From Hepsetus odoe (lineage: Eukaryota; Chordata; Actinopteri; Characiformes; Hepsetidae), in contig CM029370.1 in assembly GCA_017165825.1 (NCBI GenBank), forward strand, positions 11,855,267 to 11,919,266: DNA of 64,000 bases, given 5' to 3'. The position numbers were made by a program, and so were the translations under genes. Below are positions 1 to 10,595 of the stretch, piece after piece. Position 1 is the stretch's first letter, and every line of letters starts with the position of its first letter. The notes below the pieces were generated by a model. That model saw only the letters and a list, made by a program, of their open reading frames with translations, searched no databases and was not told where the DNA came from.

Positions 1-284
1 GGGTTTTGACTGTAGATCCAGCCCTGGTTGGGTATTTGTGGTGTTGGAACTTTCTGAAAGAGAAGGAAACATACTGCCATGGTGAAAGGTGGAAGACTGA
101 ATTACTAAAGTTGTATCCAGTTGCCTAGCAAATATTTGAGTGAACTGAGCAGGCAGGTGGATCTCACCGTGGCCGTTCTGTTTATGTGCAGGTTGATCTA
201 GCATCCAGTTAGTAGCTGCAGACAAGAGTTCAGACTTTCAGTGCAATGATGTTAACAAACTAACTAGATTTTGTTTATTCCTAG

Positions 285-455
285 GCACCAGATGAGGCAT
301 GTCTCTCCAACTTGTCAGCCTTGCTCAGTGAAAATGGCATCGCCCACAAACTGTGGATGGAACAGCCGGAGAACATTGCCACGTGCCTGGCCCTGAAACC
401 TTACCCAAAGGAGACCGTGCAGCCTTTTCTCAAAAAGCTCAAGCTTTTTAAATAA
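285..455 (+). CDS. PTRHD1: PTRHD1, last coding exon (partial gene)
   Basis: This is the terminal coding exon of peptidyl-tRNA hydrolase domain-containing protein 1, a small member of the PTH2-like fold. The exon follows an acceptor ending in ttcctag at 284, is open in phase 0 for 56 codons, and ends at TAA 453-455. It starts APDEACLSNL, contains the family signature WMEQPENIATCLALKPYPKE, and ends LKKLKLFK. From memory, human PTRHD1 has LWLEQPENIATC, ALRPYPKE and KKFRLFK at the same places. The earlier exons lie left of the window, and I see no coding sequence in 1-284, which should be intron. Enzymatic activity of PTRHD1 is not firmly established, so I give only the family. It faces NCOA1 tail to tail. 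Confidence 0.93.
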   Translation, partial: APDEACLSNLSALLSENGIAHKLWMEQPENIATCLALKPYPKETVQPFLKKLKLFK

Positions 456-774
456 TGCAGTCGCCTCAAAAGGCTGTTATCTTTCAGCTCCGTGCTCCAC
501 TTCGCTGTTTGTGGAACAGGCTAAATAAGCAATTGCCTTGGAGAGCTGTTGGTGCATGGGGTAGCAATTCCTCTAAAACACATCCACTCAGGCTTTGCTC
601 TCAGCCCCACAGATTGAGGACACAGAAGTCTCATCCAGTGGCGGACCTCTTTTGAAATTCCTGTAGTAATCAAACAAATTATGGTTAACACAGATAATAA
701 AACATGTGCCACTAGAAGGGACTTGCTCAATTGAGCAGCATGAACTGCATGAAGAAAAACAAGAATGTTCATTG

Positions 775-780
775 AATAAA
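775..780 (+). terminator. PTRHD1: Poly(A) signal of PTRHD1
   Basis: A canonical AATAAA lies 320 bases after the PTRHD1 stop codon and is followed by T/G-rich sequence at about 805-830. This gives a 3' UTR of roughly 0.35 kb (456 to about 800). A second AATAAAA at 695-701 could be an earlier alternative. Confidence 0.65.
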
Positions 781-815
781 ACTGTTAATGGTTGATTAAA
801 GTAAATTAAACTTGA

Positions 816-1977
816 TTGTCTGTGTTTTGAGTCATGTTACAAGAAATACAAATGTAACGGACTGGTTTTTCAGTGAAACTATATACGTTTAATGAATGTG
901 AATGCCTACATATGAGTTGCATCAAAATAATCAACCTTTGTCTTCATTATAGCAGCATAAATTTACTAAATCCTTTCCAGAAATTTTTAGAAATAATCAC
1001 AACCATGGAGCTTCTTTTCACGCTTGCCAGCAGTTCTTTATTGGATGTTTGTTTTGAACCTGTCCATCCAACTCGTCCACTACAAGCTCAATGGAAGAAA
1101 GATCTGTGGACTGAGCAGGCCGAGACATAATTTTCTAAATTTCGCTTTTCTTTAGTCTGGATGTAGTAATTTTAGCATAAATATGAAGAATGCTTGGGAA
1201 TTTAATCCTGCTGAACAATGAAATTATGTCTACTGCTAAAGCACAGTGGATTGTGTGATAGTGAAGAATTCAGTGATAATTTTTATTTCATGATCCCTTC
1301 AATTCACCTTAACTAAAATGTATTTTCATCCATCCATAAGACCAGCTTGCACTCCTGAACATTCCTGTGTGTTGATTGGCTCATAGTAGCTCTCTAAGGT
1401 AACATGAACAGGCATCCTGGCAGTAACTCCAGATCTGACGTTAAATAGAATTTCAACAAAAACAATAATGCAATGAACGACCTGAAACCTCCACTTAAAC
1501 TCCACTCAGCAAAGTACAATTTGAGTTTTTTTTGTGTGTGTGGCTAAACATTTTAAAGCTGTTAAAAGTAAATGTGACTGCTTTTTGATATCTAAGTGTT
1601 TCTGCCATTTTCTTGTAAAAAAAAAAATAGAACATTTTTTTTTTTTTTTTTTTTTTAAATATGATGGTGGGCCTAAACCTCTGGCCTGTAGTGTATATGG
1701 TCACTGTTAAAACAAAACCAACTTCCAAAATATTTTCCATCAGTCTGCTTTCATAAAATGCTGACAAAGTGCAAATAGCAACTGGTACTTAAAATGGTTC
1801 TCAGTTTTAAGCATTTGTAATTTATTTAGACAATTGTTTTGGGAAGGGAAATGTAATGATCTGTTTATCGGCCTGATGTTTCTTATTAGAACAGAATGAG
1901 CTTGAGTTTTTTCACCAAAGTGGGAGGTATAACAACTGAGGTCAGTTTTTCTATATGGATTACATTTGTTTTCAACA
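816..1977. other. Intergenic stretch with no recognised gene
   Basis: AT-rich sequence between the PTRHD1 end and a Tc1 transposon. It holds homopolymer A and T runs at 1617-1658. Short open frames here (for example 873-1130 and 1495-1767) have low-complexity or chance-like translations. I see no splice-bounded exon or known family. Confidence 0.6.
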
Positions 1978-1979
1978 TA

Positions 1980-3589
1980 CAGTATCTCACAAAAGTGAGT
2001 ACACCCATCACATTTTTGTAAATATTTTATTATATCTTTTCATGGAACACTGAAGATATGACACTTTGATACAATGTAAAGTAGTACATCAGTGTACAGC
2101 TTGTATAACTGTAAATGTGCTGTCCTCTCAAAATAACACAACACAGCCATTAATGTCTAAACCACTGGCAACAAAAGTGAGTACACCCTTTTGAAATTGT
2201 GTCAACATTGTGCCCAGTTAGCAATTTTCCCTTTCTGGTGTCATGTGACTTATTAGTGTTACAAGATCTCAGGTGTCAATGGGGAGCAGGTGTTAAATTT
2301 GGTGTTATCGCTCTCATACTCATCACACTGTTCAACATGGCACCTCTTGGCAAAGAACTCTGAGGATCTGAAAAAAAGATTTGTTGCTCTACATAAAGAT
2401 GGCCTCAGCTATAAAAAGATTGCCAACACCCTGAAACTGAGCTGCAGCACAGTGGCCAAGACAATACAGCGGTTTAACAGTGCCACTCAGAACAGGCCTC
2501 ACCATGGCTGACCTAAGAAGTTGAGTACACAGGCTCAGCATCATATCCTGAGGTTGTCTTTTGAAAATAGACGTATGAGTGCTGCCAGCATTGCTGCAGA
2601 GGTTGAAGGGGTGGGGTGTCAGCCCTTCAGTGCTCAGACCATACACCGCACACTGCATCAAACCTGTCTGCATGGCTGTCGTCCCAGAAGGAAGCCTCTT
2701 CTAAAACTGATGCACAAGAAAGCCTGCAAACAGTTTGCTGAAGACAAACAGACTAAGGACATGGATTACTGGAACCATGTCCTGTGGTCTGATGAGACCA
2801 AGATGGACTTATCTGGTTCAGATCGTGTCAAGCATGTGTGGCAGCAGCCAGGTGAGGAGTACAAAGAGAAGTGTGTCTTGCCTGCATACAAGCATGGTGG
2901 TGGGAGTGTTATGGTTTGGAGCTGCATGAGTGCCGTCGGCACTGATGAGCTACAGTGCTTTGAGGGAACCATGAATGTCAACATTTACTGTGACATGCTG
3001 AAGCAGAGCATGATCCCCTCCCTTCAGAAACTGGTCTGCGGGGCAGTATTCCAACATGATAACGACCCCAAACACACCTCCAAGACGACCACTGCCTTGC
3101 TAAAGAAACTGAGCGTAAAGGTGCTGGACTGGCCAAGCATGTCTCCAGACCTTAACAGTATTGAGCATCTGTGGAGCATCCTCAAACAGAAGGTGGAGGA
3201 GCGCAAGGTCTCTAACATCCACCAGCTCTGTGATGTCATCATGGAGGAGTGGAAGAGGATTCCAGTGACAACCTCTGAAGCTCTAGTGAACTCCATGCCC
3301 AAGAGTTAAGTTAGTACTGGAAACTAATGGTGGCCACACAAAATATTGTCACTGGGCACAATGTGTACATTTTTCCACTTAGGGGTTCACTCACTTTTGT
3401 TGCCAGTGGTTTAGACATTAATGGTTGTGTGTCGAGTTATTTTGAGGGGACAGCAAATTTACACTGTTACACAATCTGTACACTGATGACTTTACATTGT
3501 ATCAAAGTGTCATTTCTTCAGTGTTGTCCCATGAAAAGATCAAATATTTACAAAAATGTGAGGGATGTACTCACTTTTGTGAGGTACTG
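1980..3589 (+). mobile_element. Tc1/mariner transposon, near full length, IR/DR type, inactive
   Basis: A 1610-bp DNA transposon flanked by TA on both sides (1978-1979 and 3590-3591). The ends are CAGTATCTCACAAAAGTGAG on the left and the reverse complement of CAGTACCTCACAAAAGTGAG on the right. The motif ACAAAAGTGAGTACACCC recurs inside the left end (about 2172-2190), and its complement recurs inside the right end (about 3383-3400). This is the inverted-repeat/direct-repeat layout known from Sleeping Beauty-type Tc1 elements. One transposase reading frame runs through the middle and is broken (separate entry). Insertion into TA with duplication is the family rule and is visible here. Confidence 0.93.
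2336..3309 (+). pseudogene. Tc1 transposase pseudogene (DD34E family)
   Basis: Cut-and-paste transposase of the Tc1 element around it. The N-terminal paired-like helix-turn-helix is visible (LSYKKIANTLKLSCSTVAKT). The catalytic DDE domain shows its three carboxylates: D in WSDETK, D in HDNDPKH, and E in SPDLNSIEHLW. Three lesions break it: a frame loss just after the first ATG (2336, with stop TGA nine codons in), an in-frame TGA at 2509-2511 between the DNA-binding and catalytic halves, and a frameshift near the end that produces the stop at 3307-3309. The 2512-3309 part is open without interruption. The TGA looks like decay of a CGA arginine codon. It is very unlikely to be active. Confidence 0.9.
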
Positions 3590-3780
3590 TAGGATCATCA
3601 TTGGCTGCTCTTTGTCATGCCTTTTTCAAAAAAGCAGCCTGGGCTGAAATACTCCTTATAACTTCAGTGTGAATTGGTGGGGCTAAAATGCAGTAGTACT
3701 TTCCATACATGGACTGGGGAATGGTATGTAAAAACAGTATTTACACTCACACCTAAAAAAACCATATTGTCTGTTTTATA

Positions 3781-4325
3781 CAGTGCTATGCAAAAGTTTT
3801 AGGCAGGTGTGAAAAAATGCTGGAAACAAAGAATGCTTTCAAAAATGGAAGTGTTAATCATTTATTTTCATCAATCAACAAAATGCAGTGAATGAACAAG
3901 AGAAATCTAAATCAAATCAATATTTGGTGTAACCACCCTTTGCCTTCAAAACAGCATCAATTCTTCTAGGTACACTTGCACACAGTTTTTGAAGGAACTC
4001 TGCTGGGAGGTTGTTTCAAAGATGACTGTGTTTCAACCTACGAGTGACATTGATGATCATCAGCACCTGTCTGCTAAAATTGGTTGATCGTACACGGACT
4101 ATAATCCTACAAAATCCCTGACTTTGTGCAAGTGTACCTAGAAGAACTGATGCCGGTTTGAAGGCAAAAAGGTAGTAACACCAAATATTGATTTGATTTT
4201 TCTTTTGCTCACTCACTTTGCATTTTGTAAATGGATAAAAATAAACAATCATTATTTATATTTCTGAAAGCATTCTTTGTTTTCAGCATTTTTTCACACC
4301 TGCCTAAAACTTTTGCACAGTACTG
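3781..4325. mobile_element. Miniature Tc1-derived element, copy 1 (545 bp)
   Basis: Flanked by TA (3779-3780, 4326-4327). The ends are CAGTGCTATGCAAAAGTTTT and the inverted CTTTTGCACAGTACTG. The inverted repeats are very long: sequence at about 3920-3985 (atttggtgt...cttctaggtacacttgc) reappears inverted at about 4125-4190. The unique middle is only about 140 bp. No transposase catalytic motif remains, unlike copies 2 and 3, so this copy arose by a different internal deletion. It depends on a transposase made elsewhere. Confidence 0.88.
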
Positions 4326-4780
4326 TATATCTAGCCGACACAGATAAAGATTCTTTCAAACATTAACAAATGTTAAAGTGTGTTTTATGATCTCCATTGG
4401 GCCTTTGATGGCCCTGACACCACAGGACTCAATCATAACCATTACTTTTGTAGAAATGCTCAATTAAGGTCCACACTTTAAAAACCTGAAAATCATTTTC
4501 AGAACCCCATTTAGATTGAAGGACTATATCAAAAAGGGAGAAAACGATTCAGAGTTGAAGCTACGTACGGCAAAGCTGAAAAGCTAGTGAGAGGACAGAC
4601 TGAGCTTTAGAAATGCCTTTTTACATGGTGCTTTTATTGCAATGTGTTGCATTCTCACATTCATGGATGTTAAAGAGATTTGTTAGTCAAAGCATCACTT
4701 CCTTCAAGGTCTGCATCTTCACCTTGGACAAGCAACAGAGGGGCCATATGCACGAGGTGTGGATGTTGAGTGTGTATTTG

Positions 4781-4823
4781 AGTGTGTGTGTATGTATGCA
4801 TGTGTGTGTGTGTGTGTGTGTGT
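4781..4823. repeat. (TG)n microsatellite
   Basis: Interrupted TG run that becomes a pure TG tract at 4801-4822. The short open frames across it on both strands are artefacts of the repeat. Confidence 0.9.
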
Positions 4824-5430
4824 AAACTATTTCAGTTTGAGCAGCCACATATTTCCAAGAAATGGACAAGAGAAATAAGACTGATTCAGTAGATGCGAAA
4901 CACAGTTTTGCAGCCCACAGGACAACCCTGCAGGTGCTGGACCCAGCATGTGACTGATTGTCTACAACGTCCTAAGAAAGGTAGAATTTTTTTTCCAGAC
5001 ACGCCTGGACAGAGAGAATGAGGAGGAAAAAACAAAAAAGAAAACAAAAAAGAAACAAAAAAGAAACAAAAACAATGAAACTAACCCATTTTAAAAACAT
5101 GACGATAACATGCAGAAGTCTCCCAGATACATCTTCATTCATAATGTCCCAACACAGCTGCAATGTTGCCTCTTGAGGGGAAAAAAAACATGTTTCACAA
5201 GTAATATACAAAACTGGACAAAATGAGTAAAATGTATATATTCATATATATTTATATTTATTTATATTAATTTTACAGGTGAAAAGTGGAACCTTGCTTT
5301 GAGTGACCAGTGCTGTTTCGGCAGAGTCAAAACTCCTGACGATGTCTTTGCCACAGCAGAACCAACATCCATATTAATTATAAGGCAGCACTTACAATAC
5401 TCGAAAAACATCTCAGGCAAACAGTAGCGC

Positions 5431-5826
5431 CTACAATACAGTAGAGAGTGGTGTGACCTGAATGTGGAGGAAAGCTTGTGGTTGCTTGGCTACAAGATTT
5501 ACTACTACGCCAGTGCGGTGTTGCCAGGATACCAAGTCACAGAGGAACTGCAGATTGTACAGGGAATTTGCATAAATGGTCATTAGAGCTTGGCACTGTT
5601 TGAGCAGGGCCTGGATCGCGGTCTCATAACCGCAGACGCTGACAAGCAGAGATGTATGAGGAATGTCTTCAGAAGGTGAAAAGCTAGTATAGGTATGAGG
5701 TGTGAGCACACAGGCTAATGAGGAAAGGGACGGGGAGAAAGTGGAGCACCTGAAGAAGATAGGCATAGTTTTAAAACCGAGACACCGCAGCAATACGAGA
5801 CGTGCGGAGCCGCTGGAACGTTGCAA
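5431..5826 (-). other. Unassigned 131-codon open reading frame
   Basis: An uninterrupted minus-strand ORF beginning MQRSSGSARL and ending HIQVTPLSTVL. Its residue composition is mixed and not low complexity, with a stretch like LYNLQFLCDLVSWQHRTGVV, and local GC is higher than its surroundings. I do not recognise the family, and no splice structure ties it to NCOA1. It could be chance, an old retrocopy, or conserved 3' UTR sequence. Reported because it is the only non-repeat-like ORF in this 6-kb stretch. Confidence 0.2.
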
Positions 5827-8800
5827 AAAAAAGCTAGGCTACCCTGCTCGTTCAACGCTTCTTGAAGGATGAGGGGCTACTGCCAAGTTCTTTCTGAAGA
5901 ACCTGAGAAAAGTTTAACGTTTTTTGTCTTTTTTTTTTTTCTTCATCAGAAAGCAAAAGGACATTGGACTATCATACATTCAGGGGACATTTTGAAGTCT
6001 TCTAATGTCATTAAGGTTTCTGATTTCGGTCACAATTCTTTGTTTTGTTGTCGCTTTTTTGTGATGGCCTCTTTCCTTTGAATTGAAATATAAAGTGCAA
6101 AACTAGATTGTATTCCTTGCAAATTCCTGGAATTTTTTTTTTTTTGAGTAAAAAATTCATGTAAAATACAGCAAACGTCTTACAAAGGTCTATAAGAAAA
6201 TCTTCAGTTAACAAGAAAAATTTCATCAAACAGGAGGAGCAGTCCTCTATGCAGAAAATATATACAAGAGGCACCTCAAATTTGGTATAAAGAATTCAGC
6301 TAAATAAAGTCAAATATCTATGAATACTTGCATCAGTTTCCATGTTTTTTTTGGTTTTTTTTTAGTTTTTTAGCTCAAGTAGCTCAAAACTATGTTCCGA
6401 ACTACAAATCAGGTACTTTTTCCTTGAGTTGAAAGAAAAACAACAGATCATACATCAAAATGTATGCACATAGAATAGCGGTCTGAAAGTAAAGATCAAA
6501 TCTTAGAGTGTTCGTTTAAACCTTTGAAACAGAAAGCAGAAATGGTTCTCAATTAAGGTGCATAGCTAGCTGTAGTACATTTCTCTTCCTAAAAACAGTG
6601 ATAACACTTCCTGCCTGTAAAGACATTTGTATGTGAGTAGCAAGAGGGTTTTAGACATTCTCTAAACATAGAAATACTAAGCCATTTAAATATCATGGGG
6701 TAAAGAAAGGAAAAAGGAAGGAGTGTGTGGGTGGGTGGTTGTGTGGTCAGGAAACAGTAAAATCTCTGTTACAGAATGGTAGTGTTATCAATAAACTATG
6801 TTAATTAAGGTATGGGACGACTATAAGAAAGAAAGAAAAAAAAAACCAAATGCTACATTAATTCTATCCAATTGCATGAGCCTTGCATAAATTGATTTTT
6901 GTTAATACCTTGAAGCTTTGGTCATTATTTCTTTAAGGGAAAGAAAAAAAAAAAAAAAAAAAAAAAAGAAGCACGTGGCAAGTTCTGACCGAAATACCCA
7001 AGCGCTGTTCCCCTCAAACCAAGGATCCACTTCATCAGAGCTGTTTAAACTTTTGACAACAGAGAAATTAAATAATATGGCCTTTTTTAAATTAACCCGT
7101 ACAAAAGCCAGTCCACGCTGCTTCTCTCTCAGTAAAGTCACATTCAGCAGTCGCTAAACCATTCTCTCACATAAAGAGCAATCTGAACACCCACAGGAAA
7201 GTTGCAGGTATTTTGAAAAGAAAAATAAAGAAAAAGAAAATCAAATTTAGGACATGTTTCCATTTCAAAACACCAGATATACAGTATTAATCACACATAC
7301 ACACTTTCAGACAGTCATACACATCCCAAAAAAAGAGGAGGGGGGGGAAAAAAAAAAAAAAAAAAAAAATGGAAGCAAGTAGTTATTACCACAAACTTGG
7401 AGCACTACATATCATTGATTCTGAACAGATACATATTCACATTTGTCTGTTATATACACGATAAATTGCTGAACCAGGCTTTAAAAGTATGTCCATTGTA
7501 CCTCGATGCGGAACTGACTGAGAGCCGTTTATTAAAAGAATAATTCATTGTTAATAGGCACTGTTTAATAGTGCGATATATTTGGCATAAACTTGCGTCG
7601 GAAATGGTGTGAAGAGTTCATTAAGAGGGTTTAAAAAAAATCTTTTATAAAAATAAAAGAAAATAATTAAATAAAAAAAACAAACAAACAAACAAAAAAA
7701 AACTGATGTATCTGATTAACTGCTATATAATATGTATTCCTATGACCTACAGACTTTGTCATCAAAAGAACACCCACTTGCAAAGAACACAGCAGAAATG
7801 ACAGCTGAGATGGTGTTTGTTTTTCATTTTTCAAGGCAAGCCAATTTGTTTCCTTTTTGCTGGGGGACCTACATATAATCACTATAATCTCATGTAAACC
7901 CATTTTGCCTTTTGTAATGTGTATGTACATTTATATCAAAAAGTGGCTCAGGAAAGCCCTCAATGTCCACCAACACAAACACACTGTATTCACTTGATGC
8001 CTCACAAATGTTGAGAAAGTTCAACTTGGTGCGGCATTGAGCTAAAAGAGCCAATCTTTGTATACACAGCACACCCACAAAGACACACCACTGAAACTAC
8101 ACAAAGTGATTTACAAAATCATAGAACAATGAAAAATTGGAGGGGAGACGGTCACACATGCTTTCTGACTATCTGCAGTGCCCAGCGTTTTTCCACTGTG
8201 TTTAGGTCAATGCACAGATTTTGCAAAAAATACTTACGCACGCATGGACACAGTGAGACAGATTTGGACCATAAAACGTCGGTTAAACACTTCTGCCACT
8301 GGCTAATTTTTCGGACCGCCATCAAAGACGCGACTGCCTTCAATGAACTCTAAGCTTTGCCTTGATTCCAGGTGAAACATTATTGCATGTCATCACTTTT
8401 CCCATTGTTCCAAAGAGAATGCTGCCAACTTGATTTGCTGTAAAGAGTCTACAGAGGGATGGGAGAGGAAGCGAATGAGGAAGAGAGCAATGTTAATGAA
8501 CAGTGTCTGACTGGGCAACAGTAGTCACATGAGCAGTCAAAGAGCTGGAGGACGCAGTCAACGGTGCGAGAAAAAGACAACGCCCTTCCAGAGCCGGAGG
8601 AGAGCAACATGGGATTTCTAGACTGTCTTTGAAAAAAGAAAAGAATAAAAACAATAAAAAAAAAATAATAATAAAATAAAAAACCCACAAAAATACCTCC
8701 ATTGAATTACCAAAATCAGTTCATCCAAGCTTCATGTTTTCATGTACTGTACAATAGAATTTCGGGGACTGTAACATATACCGGGGTGCCAAAAAGCACA

Positions 8801-9767
8801 AAGCATATCAATATGAATAAGAACAGAAGAAAAAAAAATAAAATTTGCACAAGCTCTCCTTTTCATTAATAAATAGAGAGCTGGACAACTCCCCAGGTAA
8901 TATTCAGCATTGTTACTTAGTACACACAATTTCTTGATTTCAAACATTATTCTTCAAAATAAGAAAAACAACATTACATACTCTCAAAGCTATAAAAGAA
9001 GAGAACCAGTTTGAAACCCATAATGTTGGTGCATTCAAAATGACAGTTGCTCAGAGTAATTTCTGCGTTTTTTGTTTAATTTTTTTTAAAGGAAAATAGA
9101 AACTGTGAGCTCATCCCAACTTTGTCCGTTTTTGTGCTGTACAATAATACCAACCTGCACAGTACACATGGCAAACAACACTGATAGGCTGACGTGACCC
9201 TAAGTGGCTCGTATTCACAGCTGCTGGAGGAGAGGGGTAAAATGTGTAGGACATTTTAAAAACGCCTGCTGTTTCAAAGTTAGTTCTCCCAAGAAAGCCT
9301 GCGGCAGACGTGTGCTACAGAGCAGTCTCCCAACCTGGCAATGCTTGTTCTGATGACAACAGACATTTAAAAAAAAAAAAGAATAAAAGATGAAAGAATG
9401 AAAGAAAGAAATAAGAAAAAGAGGGAAAAAAAAAAAAGAAATAAAAGAGTTGGGAAACTCCTCCCATCATCAGGCACTGCTGAGGAGAGCCTATCAGTCA
9501 CAGATCCAGCTGAAACTGAGCTTTCCCATGCCAAGGAAACATAAAACATTCCCAAGAGTTGTCCTATTGGCCAAGGCCAGAGTGTTGCCATAGAGACACC
9601 ATGGCAACTGCCTGTCCCAGTTTCCAATCTGTCCAATCTGAGCTCAGATGCTGCACTCTACTCTCCAAGAAGCACTGTGACGATGGACTGATAGGACGTT
9701 AGCCGATGAGAAGCAGCAGGTCCTTTTATAGACTTGGCAAATTTCTGCAAATTTCTTTTACTGTGTG

Positions 9768-9768
<1 letters not shown>

Positions 9769-9855
<87 letters not shown>

Positions 9856-10208
9856 TCATTNNNNNNNNNNNNNNNNNNNNNNNNNNNNNNNNNNNNNNNN
9901 NNNNNNNNNNNNNNNNNNNNNNNNNNNNNNNNNNNNNNNNNNNNNNNNNNNNNNNNNNNNNNNNNNNNNNNNNNNNNNNNNNNNNNNNNNNNNNNNNNNN
10001 NNNNNNNNNNNNNNNNNNNNNNNNNNNNNNNNNNNNNNNNNNNNNNNNNNNNNNNNNNNNNNNNNNNNNNNNNNNNNNNNNNNNNNNNNNNNNNNNNNNN
10101 NNNNNNNNNNNNNNNNNNNNNNNNNNNNNNNNNNNNNNNNNNNNNNNNNNNNNNNNNNNNNNNNNNNNNNNNNNNNNNNNNNNNATATATATATATATAT
10201 ATATATAT
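9769..10208. repeat. (AT)n microsatellite interrupted by an assembly gap
   Basis: Pure AT dinucleotide runs at 9769-9850 and 10185-10208 flank 324 N bases (9861-10184). The assembly most likely broke inside a long AT tract. The tract lies about 220-660 bp after the NCOA1 stop, probably in its 3' UTR. Predicted proteins made of alternating I/Y residues and unknowns across it are not real. Confidence 0.95.
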
Positions 10209-10427
10209 AAACACACATACACACACAATTTTTCCTCATTCAGGAAGCAGACTTTAAAAAATAGGTGACCAGGAAAGAGCACGCTGTCAAAAAGGCTGCA
10301 AAATGCCATTCAGCCTGGGCTCACAGATGCCAACCACCTGCAGATATTACCGTATTGAAACCAAAGGTGATGAATAGAAATCTCTACACTTTGGCGACCA
10401 TCATCTAGGCAAGCCTCTATATTAGGG

Positions 10428-10595
10428 TCACTCTGTCAGGAGCTGCTGGAGAAGGCTCTTCTGCTGGGACTGGGAGTTGGGGGCCCCACTCTGGGCCTTT
10501 TGGGGCCCCATGGGCCCAGACTGGTTCAGGTAGGAGTCGCTCCCCACAAGGTTAACTGTACACTGGACATCAGCAAACACCTGAACTTGCTGTAC
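10428..10595 (-). CDS. NCOA1: NCOA1 coding exon 19 (C-terminal LXXLL and stop)
   Basis: Residues 1312-1366 then TGA at 10430-10428. VQQVQVFADVQCTVNLVGSD continues to the end QQKSLLQQLLTE. The terminal LXXLL (1360-1364) is the fourth receptor box that distinguishes the SRC-1a isoform; I do not see an SRC-1e-type ending. The acceptor has a run of pyrimidines, ggtccccccccag. Start of the 3' UTR at 10427. Confidence 0.97.
   Translation of the reverse strand, partial: VQQVQVFADVQCTVNLVGSDSYLNQSGPMGPQKAQSGAPNSQSQQKSLLQQLLTE

Larger units (their letters stand above)
4326..10427 (-). other. Region 3' of NCOA1: probable long 3' UTR plus downstream intergenic sequence
   Basis: About 6 kb between the miniature element and the NCOA1 stop, with no recognised coding exon. 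It is rich in A and T homopolymers (for example 6943-6967, 7348-7369). Part must be the NCOA1 3' UTR, but I cannot fix its end. Minus-strand AATAAA signals (TTTATT on the + strand) occur at 9851-9856, near 7527 and near 5258, and none stands out. One 131-codon minus ORF (5431-5826) is listed separately. Other short ORFs here look like chance or low complexity. Confidence 0.5.

Noticed and set aside
9706..10309. Long ORFs on both strands across the AT repeat and N gap
   Set aside because: They consist of alternating I/Y residues and unknown residues; they are produced by the dinucleotide repeat and the gap.
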